NCBI GenBank assembly: GCA_018894105.1
Contig: CM032123.1
Span: 20,747,744-20,811,743 of the forward strand
Direction of reading: 5' to 3'
DNA: 64,000 nucleotides
Origin: Jacaranda mimosifolia
Lineage: Eukaryota; Streptophyta; Magnoliopsida; Lamiales; Bignoniaceae
Below are positions 35,146 through 47,250 of this stretch, in pieces (the first letter of the stretch is position 1; each line of letters opens with the position of its first letter). A model generated the notes under the pieces. That model saw only the letters and a list, made by a program, of their open reading frames with translations, was not told where the DNA came from and searched no databases. A program made the translations under genes and the position numbers.

Positions 35146-35914
35146 ATTTGTAAACTAAATTCCTACAATGTAGCCCATATCGAAGAGCTTGTTGGCCCCT
35201 CCACCTTGATGATTTTGTTTCTTTCCTTATAAAAAGATTCTCTTTTTCTACCTGATTGATTTGAATGAAGGATCAATGTTAAGCCTATCTACGACCATAT
35301 TAGAGTTGATGCCTTGAAGATCAAATACGATCCATGCAAAAACATCACTATTCTTTCTTAGAAACTCTATCAGTATGAACTCTATCCTAAGCTTAAGTTG
35401 TGTCCCAATCTTATTAATCTTGTTTGGGTTCCCCAGCTTGAATTTAATTATCTTATACTCCTCTATATGTTGGACTTGAGTATCCTTAAGTTTTCTCTTT
35501 TTTTAAGCATCCACAATGAGATCGGGTAATGAAATATCTATGAGTGGAGCAGGCCCTGAGGCCGAGACCTTGCATGATGTTGTATTGGTAGATATTATAT
35601 AGCATTTCAAGCATCTACAATATTGTATAATACTTCTCCTACCCTTATTAGGGTTGGGAATTTCATCTTCTGATGATACGTCGACACTATTGCATAAAGG
35701 TTAATGAAAAGGTGTGTCGACTACCAGGTATTTCACCATGAGGATCCTCTATATTTCATTGAGTATTTATCTTATTTTGAATTAACCCTAGAAAAATAAA
35801 TAAGTAAATAAAATACCTCTATATTTATATTATATCTTATTATATGCTCCACATATATAAATATATATTTGTAATTTAAGATATATGCTTTTATGTTTTA
35901 TGATTTAGGCATAT
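35146..35914. other. Remainder of gypsy sequence and LTR-like AT-rich text up to CACTA-2
   Basis: 35146-35600 may hold protease/gag remnants of the minus-strand element, but I cannot read a motif. 35750-35914 is AT-rich and may be the continuation of the gypsy LTR that starts at 50006 on the other side of CACTA-2. This is inference from position only. Confidence 0.3.
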
Positions 35915-36245
35915 CATTACAACAAATTGCACTTCTTGTAACAAAAAATTTGGTAACAAAGGAAAATTTTGTTATAAAATCATGATTTTTTGTAACGAGA
36001 CTGGAATTTTGTTACTAAAGCACTCATCTTGGGTAACTAAGAAAAATATTTGTTACCCAAAATTTTTATTCTTTTGTAACTAAAGAAAAATTCATTACAA
36101 AAACTAAAGTATTGTTACAAATAATTTTTTCCACCTTTTAGGAAGACATATTTGTAACAAAAGTCTCTACTTTTTGTTACATTGACAAATTTGTTACAAT
36201 TAAGTTTTATAGTAACAAATATATTTGTTACTACAGTTAATATTT
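35915..36245. repeat. CACTA-2 left subterminal repeats
   Basis: About ten copies of GTAACAAA / TTTGTTAC-like motifs lie 20-40 bases apart in both orientations (for example ggtaacaaaggaaaattttgttat, aatttgttacaattaag). They share wording with 49030-49777 in inverse orientation. Confidence 0.85.
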
Positions 36246-36834
36246 TACCCTCTAAAAAAATTTTCCCTCCAAATTTGCTCCAAAGTTTCTTCATTAAAAT
36301 TTTTGTTCCCTCCAGAAATTAATTTAATTTAAATGTAAAAAATATTTTAGTTATTATTATCATATACTTGTTCAACATAATGAAATAATATAATTCCCTC
36401 CAAAAATGAATTCCCCCAATTTTTATTCCCTCCAAATTTTAACTTCTCCTATTTATAAATAGTTTATCCAAAGTTTATTTCCTTTATATTATATTATAAG
36501 ATGAATTAGGACGTATAAATTTTAGGGGTTAAGAATTTGATTGTCTCCCTATTATAATTTATTATAATATTTTTCTCAAAATAAAAAATGTTAGAAAAAC
36601 TATTTATGAATTTTAAAAAAAATTGATTTTCATGTTTAATTAATTTGATTTTAGAAAAAAAAGACTTTTTGTATTGTATTGTAATTTGTACAGATGTAAA
36701 AATTCAAGAAATATATTTATTCAAAAATTATAATTTATTAAATTTAAAATAATCATGCAATAAGCATTCATATTAAAAAACCTACATGATTATTGACATT
36801 GATTAATTCTTTCTATTAGTGTAACCATCTAATT
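36246..36834. other. AT-rich sequence, no feature seen
   Basis: Runs of A and T with a few ttccctccaaa-type phrases repeated near 36268, 36308, 36391 and 36428. No coding sequence. Confidence 0.5.
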
Positions 36835-38955
36835 AAATAGAAGGAGAAAATTTCACTTTTGGTCCTATTGGATAGAGGAGTTTGCACTTTTGGTACCTAA
36901 GTAATCTAGGTCGACACTTATAAGACAAAAACTTTATCTTTCTTAGCACATTTGAGACACCGCCTAACTTTCGATTAGTTTTTGGACGGAAAGTGGTGCA
37001 TGAAATTCACGCGCAAGACCCTTTTATTTGCATAACTTGTATAAAAGTCCCTAAAATTTGGCTTATTCATAAATAATCCAAATAAATTAAAATGTTCCCC
37101 CAAAATTTCTCTCCATCTAACATGTTTGAAGAACTATGAGCATTCGTCAAAAAATTTACAAATGTCATCCGAAAATTTAAGTAAAAGTTCAAAAATGACC
37201 TTCAAAATCTATTTTAATTATTTTTCAAATAAAAATATCCTTAAACCTATTTATAATATCTTTTATACCACGGGGATGTAAGTTTACATTGTTTAAATTA
37301 CCCAAAATAAATTTAAATATAATTTATTATTAGTAAAATATCTTAAATCTTATGTAATCTTTAAATTCAAGTTGAATTACAAAATAAAAATTTTAAATCA
37401 TTAGCATATCTAAAGTAATTTAGTCTGATTTAGTTAAATTTATTTATTAATTAATTAAATAAGTAAAAAAATTAAAAAGAAAAAGTAAGAAGTTAATTCC
37501 ATCTCTTAATTAATATAATTTTATAATTTAAAATTAAATACTCAATAATATTAAAATTATAAATATAATCTAAAATAATTTAATTAGATTGTGTTGAATT
37601 TATTTATTAATTAAAAATTTAAAAACTAAAAATTAAAAATAAAAATAAAAATCTCTTATCCTAGATAACATAATTTCATAATTAAGAATTACATATTCTA
37701 TAGTATTAAACTATATAGTTAAATATAATTAAATCTATCTATTAATTAAAATAAATAATCTAAAAATAAAATAAAATCTACAACAATATATTGATAATTT
37801 ACATAATATTTTAGATCAAAAGTTTGAACCCTAAGAGACCCTTGATGTGTGTATATATAAATAAAAAAATAAATTTATATCTTAATCAAAATAAATAATT
37901 TAAATAAAAATAAAATCTAAAATTTTATCCTAACAATATAATTTTAATAATTTTAAATAAATAAATATTTTTAATTATTTTGAACAAAATAATGTGATGA
38001 TTTTAAATAAATAACATAAATAAAAAAATCAATTTAGGCTAATTTGATTAAAATTTATCAATTACTCATAGGCCCTTAAAGTTTGATCCACTCACAAAAA
38101 AACCACAAATACTTAAAAATATAAAATATTCATTAACATTCATCAAAAAATATTCCAAAAAATAAAAAAGCTAAAGAAATTAATTACATAAAACCTCATA
38201 AGGTTTGATTGCTCTAGTTATTTATTTAGACAAAAATGTCATGGACCTATTTGTAATATTTACCATATCATGGAGTATAATTTTGACATTGTTTAAATTA
38301 CTCATAAAGATATAAATATATTTTATTATGAACAAAATTTCTTAAATATTGAATAATCTTTAAATTCAAGTTGAATTAAAAAATGAAATTTAATTCATAA
38401 ACATATCTAAAGTAATTTAAATCAAATTCAATTAAAAAAATTTATTAATTAAATAATAAAATAAGTAAAAAATTAGAAAAATTATAATTAAAATTGAATC
38501 CATCTCTCAAATAATATAATTTTATAATTTTAAATTACAGACTTAATACTATCAAAATAATAAATGTATGTAAAATAATTTAGTTAGATTAAATTGAATT
38601 TATTTATTAATTAAATAAAAAAATAAGTAAAATTAAGTTTATTTATTAATTAAAATAATATTGATAAATATAATTAAGTTTATTTATTAATTAAAACAAA
38701 CAATTAAAAGATAAAAATAAAATCTCAAACTATGATACTAACATTATAATATAATTTCAAATAATTATTTTATAATTATAATCATTTTCATATAAATTTA
38801 AATCATTTTGAACAATTTAAATTAAACAAAATAAATAAAAAATTAACTATTTTTAATAATATTAAATTAGTTCTTAATAATATGTATAAAATATTGAATA
38901 ATTAAAAAAATTAAAAAAACCTAAAAAAAAGAAAAGAAAAGAAAACTTGTCTTCC
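36835..38955. repeat. Left arm of an inverted AT-rich block, with an internal ~1-kb tandem duplication
   Basis: The text at 36850-36985 (tggatagaggagtttgcactt, ttggtacctaag, cacatttgagacaccgcc) is the inverse of 43985-43860. The text at 38045-38160 (aggcccttaaagtttgatcc) is the inverse of 43213-43130. Within the arm, 37240-37460 (attgtttaaattac…aaattcaagttgaatta) is repeated at about 38240-38430, offset near 1000 bp. The wording aaaatttcacttttggtccta resembles ends of Mutator-like elements, but no 9-bp target duplication was found. The element class is therefore uncertain. Confidence 0.55.
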
Positions 38956-38963
38956 TCTCAACA
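38956..38963. repeat. hAT target-site duplication, left copy
   Basis: TCTCAACA, identical to 42784-42791. Eight bases is the standard hAT duplication length. Confidence 0.93.
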
Positions 38964-41900
38964 TAGGAGTGTCAACGGGGCAGGGAGGGACGGGGACAGC
39001 CCACCCGCCCCCGTCCCTATCCCCGTGGCGGGTACTCGTCCCCGCTTCCCCGTGGGGAGACAGGTACCCACGGATACCCACAGATTTGATAAAATTTTTA
39101 ATTTATCAAATTCATAAAAAAAATTTAGAAATAAAAAAAATACTAAAATTTTTCAATAGTGTAAATTACTCCCAAAATTAAAAGATTGTAAAACATAAGT
39201 ACATAACACACGATATTTAATAATATTTTACAAGAAAATATTAAAAGATAAATAATACATAAACATAAATTTTAAAAAAAGCATAACAATTCATCAATTT
39301 CTCCCAAGAGCTCTCCATTTAGCTTGACTCTTCCCAAGAGCTCTCCATTTAAATTGGTGCCTACAAAAATATATGTATTTTATTAGAAGAAAAAATAATT
39401 CAAATAACCAAATAAATGTCTATATTAATTTAAAAAATATTTGCATCATCATCATCTTTATCTTCTTGTATTGTGAAGCAATCAAAATCCATTTTTGTCT
39501 TTGAACAACCTAGGGAAAAAAATAGAAAAAGAAAAAAGTTAACTGAGGATTTGTAAAGTAGAAGCATTAATATCAATACTAAAATTATTTTATCTTGCAA
39601 ATCAATCCACAACCAATCCTGAGCACACATCAATGCCTCCAATGTCTCTGGGTGAAGTCTACTACGATGTGGAGTAATAAATTGGCCACCAGTACTAAAA
39701 GCTAACTCTGAAGCAACTGTGGAAATTGGAATCGCCAAAAAATCTCTGGCAATCATTTGCAAGGTTGGGTATTTCAACCCATTTGTTTTCCACCAAGCCA
39801 AAATATCAAACTCTTCATCAAAGCTAATAGGCAACACTTGCTCCTTCAAATACTGGTCAAGCTCCGATTTTGTACTCATATTCGCCGATTGTTCACTCAC
39901 ATACATAGCAAAATTAGACTTCCAATTATCTTGCCTCCCACTTAAGCTTATATCTATTACATTTGACCTCAAAGATGAAGAACTACTCTCTTTTTGCTTG
40001 ATTTTGTCCTCATATTCCCTAACCAAATCTTGAAAAATAGTTTTCACCTTCTCAATTTCAACAAATGCATTTTCTTCATAAATTTGAGGAAAAAAATAAT
40101 TCAGCAACATCATCTTGTATCTTGGATCTAATACTGTCCCTACAGCCATTACTCAATTGATCACACCCCAATATTTGTCAAATTTGGCAACCATGATGGA
40201 AGCCATCTCACGGATAATAGAGTTATGACAATCTAGCCATTCTCTCAAAGCCAATCTAACTTCACAAATTTTTGGAAAATAAACATTTGAAGTTGGATAC
40301 AAGGTACCACTAAACAATTCAGTCACACTATAGAACAACTCCAACCTAGCACAAATTTCCTTTGCCATCTCCCAATCATCTTCACTAGGCAAAGATCTAT
40401 ACTGAGGTTCACATTGTATCAAATGCTCAAATACTTCTCTATATGGTATAGCAACATCAAGCATCAAACAAGTAGAACTCCACCTAGTTTTGCAATCAAG
40501 AACCAACTTTTTGCCGTAAGAAATATTCAATTGCTCACAAGTTTCTTTGAACTTTTCCTCTCTCTTGGGTGTTGCTATCCAATAATGCACACTCTCTCTA
40601 ATTTTTTCAATAGCAATAGAGATTATAGACAGCCCATCCTTCACAATCAAATTCAGTATATGAGCACAACAATGCATGTGAAATAATTGACCACCCAAAA
40701 TAAATGATCTAGATGAAATCTTTTGCAAAATGCGCTCAACCATGGCATCATTTGTACTACAATTATCAACAGTCAAGGTAGATAACTTCCTATCAAGATT
40801 CCAACTTATCAGACATTGTATCAAAACATCATAAAGAGCATCCACAATATGAGGAGCAGGCACATAAATGAACCTAAAATATATAATAAGCAAATAATTA
40901 AATATAATCATACTAAGTCACTAACCAAGAAAAATAAGAAGAGATAGTAAATTTTACCTTACAATCCGACTTTGTAGGGTCCAAGAATCATCAATATAGT
41001 GAGCTGTGATAGCCATATATCCTTTATTTTGGTTGCTAGCAGTCCACATATCAGTTGTTATTACAATTCGACTTTCAATATTTGATAGCAACTTCATTGT
41101 CTTTGATTTCTCAATATCATAAAGCTTCAAGATGTCACTTTTGATTGTATTATGAGAAACCACTTTAAAGAGAGGCTGAAGAGCATTACAAAATCTCCTA
41201 AAACCAATATGCTCAACTACGAAAATAGGATACTCATGAAGAATGATCATGTGAGCAAGTTCTCTTCTAGCCGTGTCTTGATTAAATGAATATGCACCAA
41301 CCACAACCGTTTCCCCAGAACTCGAAGTCTTTGTTTTGATTGTTGTTTGCCTTATATCTCGAGTTGTACGAAGCTTACAAGTCTTAAAGTGATAATGTAA
41401 ATGTGAAGTGCCTTGCTTACTCTCACCCAAGAGCTTTGAACTACGATAATTGCAAACGGCTTTCCATTTTCCATCTATCTTCACTCTTTTGAAATGATTC
41501 CAAACCACTGAAGTTAATTTTCTTTTATTGGTAACACCATCATTTGGATCTGAGCATTGTGTTTCTGAAATTGTAGTTGATGCACCTTCCAAATTAACAG
41601 GAGCTTCAGGTGATTCACCTAGAATTGGTGTTGGAAGTTAATTGCTATCGACAGGATTCAAAGTTCCCTCAGTAGACATTCTAGCAATAAAACAAATCAA
41701 TTCAAAGTAAGTATATACATTTACATACTTTAAAAAGAATTAATAATAATAATAAAAATAATAGATCAACACAAATAATATTCAAAAAGAGCATCCTTAA
41801 CTCATATTATACATCACAATTGTTGCCATTATAGTTTGCACATTTCGATCTCAACTATAGAATATACATCCTTTTCTCCCTACTTATTAATTCTTTATCT

Positions 41901-42783
41901 GGTTGCAAGAATTCTCCTTATATCAAAAGAATTATCATCACAAGCTTTACTCCTTTTTGTTTTTTATTCTCATTTCATCCCTTAAACATGTAATTTGCAT
42001 AATAGAAAATTCCAAATTGAATTGTTTCATTGACTATGAGGAAATAATGGTTTTCATTTCTATGGCCAGATGGAACAATTTAACTTCAAAGGAAAAAAAA
42101 ATTCTCTGAATTAGAATTTAAGCAACAGTAATCGCATAGAAATTTGGTCAAGAATGAAAACTAACAATTTGTTAATTGAATCAAAGATAAAAATATAAGA
42201 ATAAGAGTACCTTTTCGATGTTTATTTTGTGTGTTTCCTTTCGGCGCAGCGTTTGGCGTTGAATTTTGGTGGATCATGTGCTGGAACGATAGAACACAGA
42301 GAATGAAAAGAAGGGTGCTGGCTGCGGACGCTGGGCTAGGAAAGGAGAAAGGTTGCTTAATTTCCAAACTCCGGCACGGCGTTTGACTTTGGCTTTGGGG
42401 AAGACTGCGAGGCGCGGGCAGTAGGGAAGAAATAACAGAGGACGGAATGAAGAAATGAACAATTAGGGTTTGTTTGAGTTTTGGCATATGTTTATATTTA
42501 TATTTATATATATATAAATATATTTATCTTTATATATTTAATTATATATAATATATTTATATATATTTATATATATAAATATGATAGTAATTTAATTATT
42601 TAAATAGGTAACGGGTACCCGCGGGGACAGGGACTGTGATCCCCGTCCTCGGCCCCGTTTAGCAAACGGGGATTAAATTGTCCCCATCCCCATCCCCGCG
42701 GGGAGAAAATTCTCCTCGAATCCGCCCCGTCGTAGGGAATTCCATGTGGGTACCCGTAGGGATGGATATTTTTGCCATCCCTA
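38964..42783 (-). mobile_element. hAT transposon, 3820 bp, with perfect 8-bp target duplication
   Basis: The left end TAGGAGTGTCAACGGGG and the inverse of the right end TAGGGATGGCAAAAATA form the short imperfect inverted repeats. Subterminal GC-rich CCCCGT/ACGGGG motifs cluster at 38985-39075 and 42615-42770. The identical flanks TCTCAACA prove insertion. The element carries one transposase gene on the minus strand (39430-41679), now broken. It sits inside the inverted AT-rich block of CACTA-2, so it arrived after that block. Confidence 0.95.
39430..41679 (-). pseudogene. hAT transposase gene (zf-BED, Ac/RICESLEEPER type), broken by two stops
   Basis: hAT transposases cut and rejoin DNA with a split RNase-H-like (DDE) core. 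From ATG 41679 the frame meets TAA at 41640-41638 (codon 14). It then runs through a BED finger (VVWNHFKRVKIDGKWKAVCN) in which the second Cys of the usual CxxC is Arg (CNYR), and a first catalytic-region Asp (TTDMWTASNQNKGYMAI). An 84-bp intron (40957-40874, GT/AG, phase 2) follows. Beyond it lie TVDNCSTNDAMVERI, HCCAHILNLIVKDG and KTRWSSTCLMLD. TGA at 40155-40153 stands just before VMAVGTVLDPRYKM in the same frame. The C-terminal dimerisation region is present (FLAIPISTVASELAFSTGGQ, HRSRLHPETLEALMCAQDWL). The rest is remarkably well preserved, so inactivation looks recent compared with neighbours. Confidence 0.95.
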
Positions 42784-42791
42784 TCTCAACA
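42784..42791. repeat. hAT target-site duplication, right copy
   Basis: TCTCAACA, identical to 38956-38963. Confidence 0.93.
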
Positions 42792-43990
42792 CCCACCCCC
42801 AGCCAGAACATTCTCCCTCAACCCCTGCACCAGCATGTTCCCTCCCCGCACCCCCCTAGCCAATGGACGGGTTGGCCGTGGCCAAATATGGAGTTTGACC
42901 ACGGCATGCCCCTGGCCCTAAGGCCGTAGGTCGTGGTCAACCTTTGACTGGCTATCAAATTTGAATTTTTGTAGAGGTAGGGACTGGGGACGGGGGCAGG
43001 GTGTTATATATATATGTATTTATATATATAATATACATGTATATATATACACATATATGTAAATATATTATATTTTGAATATATTTTTTATAGATATTTC
43101 ATGTAATTTATTTTTTTAATTTTTTTAATTTTTTTATGTCTGTTATTGAATATTTTATATTTTTAAGTATTTGTGGGATTTTTCGTTGGTGGATCAAACT
43201 TTAAGGGCCTGTGAGTAATTATTTTTTTTCTATTTTAACAGTCTCTGTCAACATGTAATGGAAGTTGAGGGTGAAGGACTAAAAGTGTTAAAAAATTAAG
43301 AAATTTGGGCTAAATACGTTGAGTGGCAAAATTTTGGTACAAACAGTGTACACACAGTTAAACTGTGGAACTAAAAATGTAAATTTTTGTATATATTGTT
43401 CTCCTTCCTCTGCCACCCCCAACCCAACCAGCCCCTGTGCCCCCACCCCTAGGCCAAGCCATGGCTGACTAGTAGCCAACAGTCGATCGGCCACGGCCGG
43501 CCGTTGGCCAAGTCAGCCATAGCGGGCTATAGATGGCGGCTAGATCTGGCCGTTGGTTGTTGGCCGTTTTTCCACAGCCGGCCACAACAATGGCCAAATA
43601 TGTCCAACAGCCGGCCATGGCCGGCGGTGTAGGGTTGGGGAAGGGGTTGGGTTATATATATCTTTATATGATATTTATTTTACATATATTTATATTGATA
43701 TATAAAAATTTTAATTTTTTATGAGGATTTTGTGCTATATATTTTTAAATTTTTTTAATTTTTAATGAAGGTTGATTAGGCATTTCCCATTTTGTGAGAT
43801 TTTTATAAATAAATCAAAATTTTGGGGCTGTTGGGTAATCATTTTTTTTTCATTTAACGCTTTTGCCCAAACACTAATGGAGGTTGAGATGCTGTCCCAA
43901 ATGTGTTAAAAAATTTAGAATTTTGGTCCTATTAATATCAACCTAAGTACCAAAAGTGCAAACCTCCTTATCCAATATTACAAATTTTTT
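42792..43990. repeat. Right arm of the inverted AT-rich block, duplicated, with GC-rich GGCCGTGGCC islands
   Basis: Two direct copies offset by about 620 bp each consist of a GC-rich part (42800-42940; 43420-43640) followed by an AT-rich part (gtgggatttttcgttggtgg, tcaaactttaagggcc at about 43165-43215; gtgagatttttataaataaa, tcaaaattttggggct at about 43795-43830) and a shared aatggaggttgag…gtgttaaaaaatt tail. These are inverse to 36850-36985 and 38045-38160. The GC islands are built of imperfect palindromes such as ggccacggccggcc and ggccatggccggc. No gene is seen. Confidence 0.55.
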
Positions 43991-44952
43991 AAAATTCATG
44001 TATACTAAAAATAGTTATGATACCAATCTTTGAATGTATCAAATTTACCCTTTTCACTTATTGCATATATTCAATTAAATCAGATTGTAATCGTAATATG
44101 ATGTTTAAACAACCACTCATAACTAATTGTTGTGAAATTGATCAACTTGTATAACATTAATATAGTTGGAAATTTTGAAATATTCATGACATTGTAATAT
44201 AAACTTAGTAATATAGTTGTAAGTTTAATAAAATTAACTTTTATCCCCATATATATTTAATTAAATTATGAAATACTTTTCGTCTCATCTCCATTTAAGT
44301 ATTGTAATCTATACTATTATAAAAGGAAAGGCTTTTTACACTCATAAATGGAAGTTATTCCAATATTTTTATTACTTTTTCAACTTTTACCCTTTAAAAG
44401 GCATTCAAATAATAAAAAGATTTGGTGTAATTATCAAATATTGTTAAGGGTAGAAATGACAATAATTTTAAATTGGGTAGTTCTCATAACAATTTTTTAA
44501 CATCCAAATTTGCCCTCAAGAATGTAATATTAAGATTGAACAAAATTTAGTTATATTTGTAATTGAATTGGAAAGGTGGAGAAATCATATTCAAAATTTT
44601 CAACATTGAAGGTGGATTCTTCACTTCTTCATGTGAATGACATTTCAATACTAAGTTCTTTAAAATACAGATATCTATTACTCAAGTTTTGTTTTTATTT
44701 AATAGATCGAAGGATTTAAATAATATTAATTTTTGAATCTAAATAATTTCTCAATTTAAATAATTCTCATTTATTTAATTTCAAAGTTTAAATAATTCTC
44801 ATTTATTTGTCATTGAAACTACTATATGTTCTATATTGCTTTTTTCTTTTTCAATTTTTTACTATGAATTTCAATTTTTTTTCAATATTGTGTGTTATTA
44901 TTTAGTGTGTTTTGTATTATTGTATATTCAACTGTACTATTTGTAAATCTAA

Positions 44953-44954
<2 letters not shown>
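43991..44954. other. AT-rich sequence, no feature seen
   Basis: Low-complexity AT-rich text. The phrase aaataattctcatttattt occurs twice (44759 and 44801). No coding sequence. Confidence 0.5.

Positions 44955-45030
<76 letters not shown>
44955..45030. repeat. (TTA)n microsatellite, about 25 units
   Basis: An uninterrupted TTA repeat of about 75 bases. The perfect array suggests recent expansion and possible length polymorphism. Confidence 0.97.
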
Positions 45031-46094
45031 AACATAGTTAAACATGCAAGGACGGCATGGCTTGACTAGTAGTATAATAAATTGAAATGCATTTTCATCA
45101 AATTTTATATTCAAATTTATGTCCATATAATGTAATTGATCATAATTTATAATTTACCTATATTAAATAAATATATTGTAACTCATTACAATTTTTACAA
45201 TTAAACAAAAGCTAACTGAAATTTATAGAAAATTAAAAAATTATAATATAAATGATAAAAATAATTTTATAATATTATTATTATTATAAAAAAAAATAAA
45301 GTCATTTTAATAGAAGCTAATTACACTTTTTATAGTTAAACGAAAAACACAAGGCATCAAAAGAGTTCTTCTCTTCATATTTCATATTTCGTCTGCACTT
45401 TTCTTCCCACACGAGGGTTTCTCCTCTTTTAAATCTGATTAAAGAATTTGAGAGAAAAGACAATGGAAAACCCACCAAATCTGAAAAACCCATAAAGGTT
45501 TGTTGCTTATTCCTATTAGTATCAGTTGAGTTTTCTTCTTTCTTCAATCTTTTTTAAATTAAAAATAAATATTTTAAATTAAAAATAAATTATTATATAT
45601 ATAATTAAATATTTTAAATTAAATATTAAAAAAATATCTTGCACAAACCTTAAATTTCAAATCACCGTCTTGTTTTATTTTTTGATTAGAAATCACCCGC
45701 TTCATTCTCATTCCTTCTTCCCCCCTTTTTCCTCCTCCTCCTCTCATTTTCTGTCTTTTTGTTTTTTTTTCCAAACTTAATCCGCTAGCAGCGGAGTAGA
45801 CGAGCCGGCCACGCAAGGCCTCGCGCAGAGGCCAGCAACACCAACCTTTGCTGGCCTTGCGTCTGGCCGCCAACAAGTGTTAGATCTGTAAGATAAATGG
45901 GAGCCCAATTTTAGGTTCGTGGAACTGGAACTGGACTTGAAAATCAAATATGAGGTCTAGATATTTTGAGATTTTGATTGTTTTGACTTCAACATGATGG
46001 GTGTAGCGAGAAAGGTCTAGAGGTTTTCTCTTAATTTAGCATAGATTTTCATACAACTTTCTTTTTTATTTAAAATATAAGGATTGGAGGAGCA
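45031..46094. other. AT-rich then GC-richer sequence upstream of the captured peptide gene
   Basis: 45031-45640 is AT-rich with no feature. 45680-45900 contains a CT-rich tract and a GC-rich patch (gccggccacgcaaggcctcgcg) that could be part of a captured promoter or leader. I cannot support a gene here. Confidence 0.4.
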
Positions 46095-46407
46095 ATGGAG
46101 AAGAAGATGGTGATTCCATTTCCACTGGTTCTATTGATAATTTCAGCAAATATGGAGAGTGTTAAGGCTAACGCCTTTGATTTTTATGATACCTGTTATA
46201 TGGCCTACATTAACCTTGACAGTAATTTATAATTACTTTCAAATCTTCTTCATTTCTCTTTCTTTTTTTATTTGGGATGTTTTTTATGTTTCTCACTCTC
46301 TTGTCGCTGATTTAATTTTTTTGAATTATTTAGTTAGAGTTATAGCTCGTCGCGATCGAAATGGCCAGATAAGGTGTAGTTCGGGTATTATCCCCAATTT
46401 CCACTAA
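46095..46407 (+). pseudogene. Captured two-exon gene for a small secreted Cys-rich peptide (thionin-like), cysteines lost
   Basis: ATG at 46095 opens MEKKMVIPFPLVLLIISANM, a good signal peptide, followed by a short linker and FDFYDTCYMAYINLD. A GT donor at 46222 and an AG acceptor at 46332-46333 (intron about 112 bp, phase 1) join in frame to RVIARRDRNGQIRCSSG and a stop at 46405-46407, giving about 65 codons. The layout (signal peptide, DxYDxC..., a second helix with RxDRxxQIRC) resembles plant short Cys-rich peptides annotated as thionin-like. In those, Cys sits at several places where this copy has Phe, Tyr, Ala, Arg or Gly. Only two Cys remain in the mature part, so the disulphide fold should be lost. 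The frame is open but probably functionless. Family assignment is by pattern memory. Confidence 0.55.
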
Positions 46408-47250
46408 ACTAGTTTTGTGTTTCATGCTTCAAGATCACTTTTATGCAATACTCATGGTCATTCTAGCGCTTCTTACTGCTACTAATTGGTGATGATTGAA
46501 TATAATTAGATTTCTACCATTATTGGACTAATGGAAAACACAAAGTGCAAGTTCAAGATTTCTTGTCCCCATTTTTTGCCTCCTGGGTTTCTCTATTTAT
46601 GCTTCGAGTGAGGCTGAGTGCCGTGGGAAGTTCCAATTAAATTAGAGGCGTATCTTATAATATAATTTTGAAAAGCTATATCTTACTTTAACATTTTAGA
46701 TCTCATTTTTTAAATAAGTTATTGAAGTATTTTAGATAAAATAAGATATTGGATCTTATAAGATGTTAGCAACAGTGATATTGTAATTACAATTTTTAAA
46801 ACTAAAGGAGTTTGTTAAAAACTTAAAAACAAGTTAGGATAATCCTTATTTTTTTTAAATAGCTTTTAAGATTCTAATATCTTATTTTATGATCTTATAA
46901 GTTCTTTTCTAAACTATTTACTAAACACTTTCTAATATCTTATGAACTCTAAAATATCTATGAAATATTTTGAGGAGCTTATAAGCTCATCCAAACACCC
47001 TCTTAGTAATGCGAATAAGTAGAGTAGTTGTGGTCGAGTTGATCTTGGTTCATTTGAAGCTACTTTGGTCTATGAGAATGGTTGATTTGAAAGTGAAGGT
47101 CAACATTTTTGGAAGCAAGTTAGAAATGGAGATAATAATTAAGATGCACAAAACTTAATTCCCATACGTGATGTGAAGAATTCATTTGAGATTAAATACT
47201 CCACCAAACCTTTATCCTTTAAAATCCTAACTAGACATCTCTCATTTCAG
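46408..47250. other. Spacer between the two captured gene pieces
   Basis: AT-rich with no gene that I can support. The last bases (catctctcatttcag) form a good splice acceptor for the next captured exon, so part of it may be that gene's intron. Confidence 0.45.

Larger units (their letters stand above)
28971..35914 (-). mobile_element. Degenerate Ty3/gypsy element of Tat type, minus strand
   Basis: On the minus strand, pol motifs appear in the expected order from high to low coordinates: RT (35145-34760) then the integrase C-terminal region (about 32880-32650). Between them, scattered fragments fit RNase H and integrase, for example around 33200-33800 and 34000-34400. Below pol come a 26-bp repeat block, a region that reads as coding on the opposite strand, and AT-rich LTR-like text. 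No frame is intact and exact ends are not visible. Tat assignment rests on the RT wording and on the repeat block between pol and the 3' end, a known trait of that lineage. Confidence 0.65.

Noticed and set aside
35915..36245. Regular GTAACAAA repeats considered as a CRISPR-like array
   Set aside because: Repeats are short, imperfect, in both orientations and irregularly spaced in plant DNA, and they are mirrored at the other element end. They are CACTA subterminal repeats.
38969..39181. Short Gly/Pro-rich open frame at the hAT left end
   Set aside because: It is the translation of the GC-rich terminal and subterminal repeat of the hAT element.
44917..45126. Open frame with a long poly-isoleucine run
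   Set aside because: It is only the translation of the TTA microsatellite.
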